DNA of 15,515 bases from CAZGSG01 sp964528095 (GTDB lineage Bacteria; Bacteroidota; Bacteroidia; Chitinophagales; Chitinophagaceae): positions 1 through 15,515 of the forward strand of contig CAZGSG010000124.1 in NCBI GenBank assembly GCA_964528095.1, read 5' to 3'. Position 1 is the first letter of the stretch. Each line of letters begins with the position of its first letter. Positions 14,783 through 15,515 of the stretch are shown here, piece by piece. Under the pieces are notes generated by a model. That model did no database searches. It was not told where the DNA came from and saw nothing but the letters and a program-made list of their open reading frames with translations. Made by a program: the position numbers and the translations under genes.

Positions 14783-15515
14783 TCAATAAACAGTGATCTC
14801 CGTTTTACCCAAAAAATTACTGTCATCCCCCCTTTGTATTCCTGTATCATAGCTGTCTTTCTCAAAAAGATATACCCGGTATTTTCCAGGAGTTGCAAAC
14901 GCACATACTCCTTCGGTGGTAGCAAGATACCTGAAAGGTTTTCCCTCTGTACCCTGTGTCAGGTGTGTAACATAATCTTCATTACCCTCCGCATTCAGCT
15001 TCACCACATTCCAGATCAGTACACTAAAACCCACCCGGTCTTTGGCCTTATATAAAAAGTTCATACACTCTCCCGCTTTTACCTTTGCACTCGCTCCTAC
15101 AGCATTCCAGTCATCATCCACCGATTTACATACAACCAGTGTAGAGTTATTTTTATAATCCACTTTAGGTTTAGCAGGTACAATAAATTTCACTTTACTA
15201 TACACATCCTCTGGATGGTCCTGGTCACGAACATAGATTATATAACTTCCCTCATTAAATTCGGAGTACAGGAACTGCCAGCCATTCCTGGTAGGAATAA
15301 ACATTTCATTTTTATAACTCAGCGACTCCTGTCCATCTTTTACCTGCATCACGTGCACGTCTAGCCGGTATTTTGCTTTAATAGCCTTAAAGTTCAGGAT
15401 ATCCAGTCTCCAGTAAACAACAGCCCCGCCAAATTCTTTTTGCGTAATGGTAGAACTGGCGGTACCCATTTCATGAGAGGTCGTACCGCCGGCATTCTTT
15501 ATAAACTTTGCATTA
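14783..15515 (-). CDS. Unrecognised protein, C-terminal part (5' end beyond the window)
   Basis: The reading frame stays open from the stop at 14783 to the window edge, giving 244 residues. An in-frame ATG at 15469 exists, but the codons upstream (NAKFIKNAGGTTSHE) look like protein, so the gene probably starts outside the window. I do not recognise the family. The visible part looks like two beta-rich domains of about 100 residues joined near VPAKPKVDYKNN. Each has alternating hydrophobic strands and ends in a strand like EGSYIIYVRD or PGKYRVYLFEKD, followed by a closing strand (KVKFIV and KTEITV). Both halves have the look of immunoglobulin-like sandwiches, perhaps an internal duplication. 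There are three cysteines in the second half. No catalytic motif or membrane segment is visible. It is separated from the deacetylase unit by 324 nt and has no evident functional link. Confidence 0.7.
   Translation of the reverse strand, partial: NAKFIKNAGGTTSHEMGTASSTITQKEFGGAVVYWRLDILNFKAIKAKYRLDVHVMQVKDGQESLSYKNEMFIPTRNGWQFLYSEFNEGSYIIYVRDQDHPEDVYSKVKFIVPAKPKVDYKNNSTLVVCKSVDDDWNAVGASAKVKAGECMNFLYKAKDRVGFSVLIWNVVKLNAEGNEDYVTHLTQGTEGKPFRYLATTEGVCAFATPGKYRVYLFEKDSYDTGIQRGDDSNFLGKTEITVY

Noticed and set aside
1..15515. tRNA or rRNA genes and riboswitches
   Set aside because: No cloverleaf, rRNA-like or known riboswitch sequence was recognised on either strand by reading; a covariance-model search was not possible.

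Overview
The window looks like chromosomal DNA from a Bacteroidota bacterium, most likely in or near the Chitinophagaceae. The evidence is a DUF5690 transporter, signal peptides ending in SA-Q/G-Q type junctions, start codons without Shine-Dalgarno sequences, a TAnnTTTG-type promoter element, lamin-tail-domain surface proteins, and AT-rich or 'gttcaggg'-type interspersed repeats between genes. Taxonomy is inferred from gene content only.

Layout. (1) 1-2275, minus strand: the 5' part of a large secreted protein with two tandem lamin-tail modules, an Ig-like region and a DUF3616-like region, cut by the window edge. (2) 2276-2730: a non-coding stretch full of direct and inverted repeats. (3) 2731-8882: a phosphorus-scavenging locus in two facing units. 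The plus-strand unit is a 12-TM DUF5690 transporter, a TIGR03364-type FAD oxidoreductase and a phosphonatase-like HAD hydrolase. The minus-strand unit is a PhoA-type alkaline phosphatase, a second exported alkaline-phosphatase-superfamily hydrolase and a PhnZ-like HD-domain iron oxygenase. The units converge on an inverted repeat at 5923-6038. (4) 9102-10163: an AI-2E/PerM-family membrane protein, followed by a 194-bp nested palindromic element with perfect 36-nt arms. (5) 10585-14458: a GntR/FCD regulator, an MFS transporter and a translationally coupled polysaccharide deacetylase-DHDPS/NAL-family aldolase pair, apparently one sugar-acid-type catabolic regulon. (6) 14783-15515, minus strand: the 3' part of an unrecognised protein, cut by the window edge.

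How the genes may work together. In region 3 the transporter would import an organophosphonate. The flavoenzyme would oxidise an aminophosphonate such as 2-aminoethylphosphonate (AEP) or its N-methyl form to phosphonoacetaldehyde. The HAD enzyme, which keeps the DxA nucleophile motif and the Schiff-base lysine, would split the C-P bond. A complete PhnZ active site next door implies a second, oxygen-dependent C-P cleavage route for 1-hydroxylated phosphonates, although its usual partner PhnY and the usual transaminase PhnW are both absent. Two exported phosphatases would supply phosphate, or release phosphonates, in the periplasm. In region 5 a perfect 15-bp palindrome, TTATGTCCTACATAA, sits exactly over the start codon of both the MFS gene and the deacetylase gene. 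A related site lies in front of the GntR gene, so this is probably the regulator's operator set.
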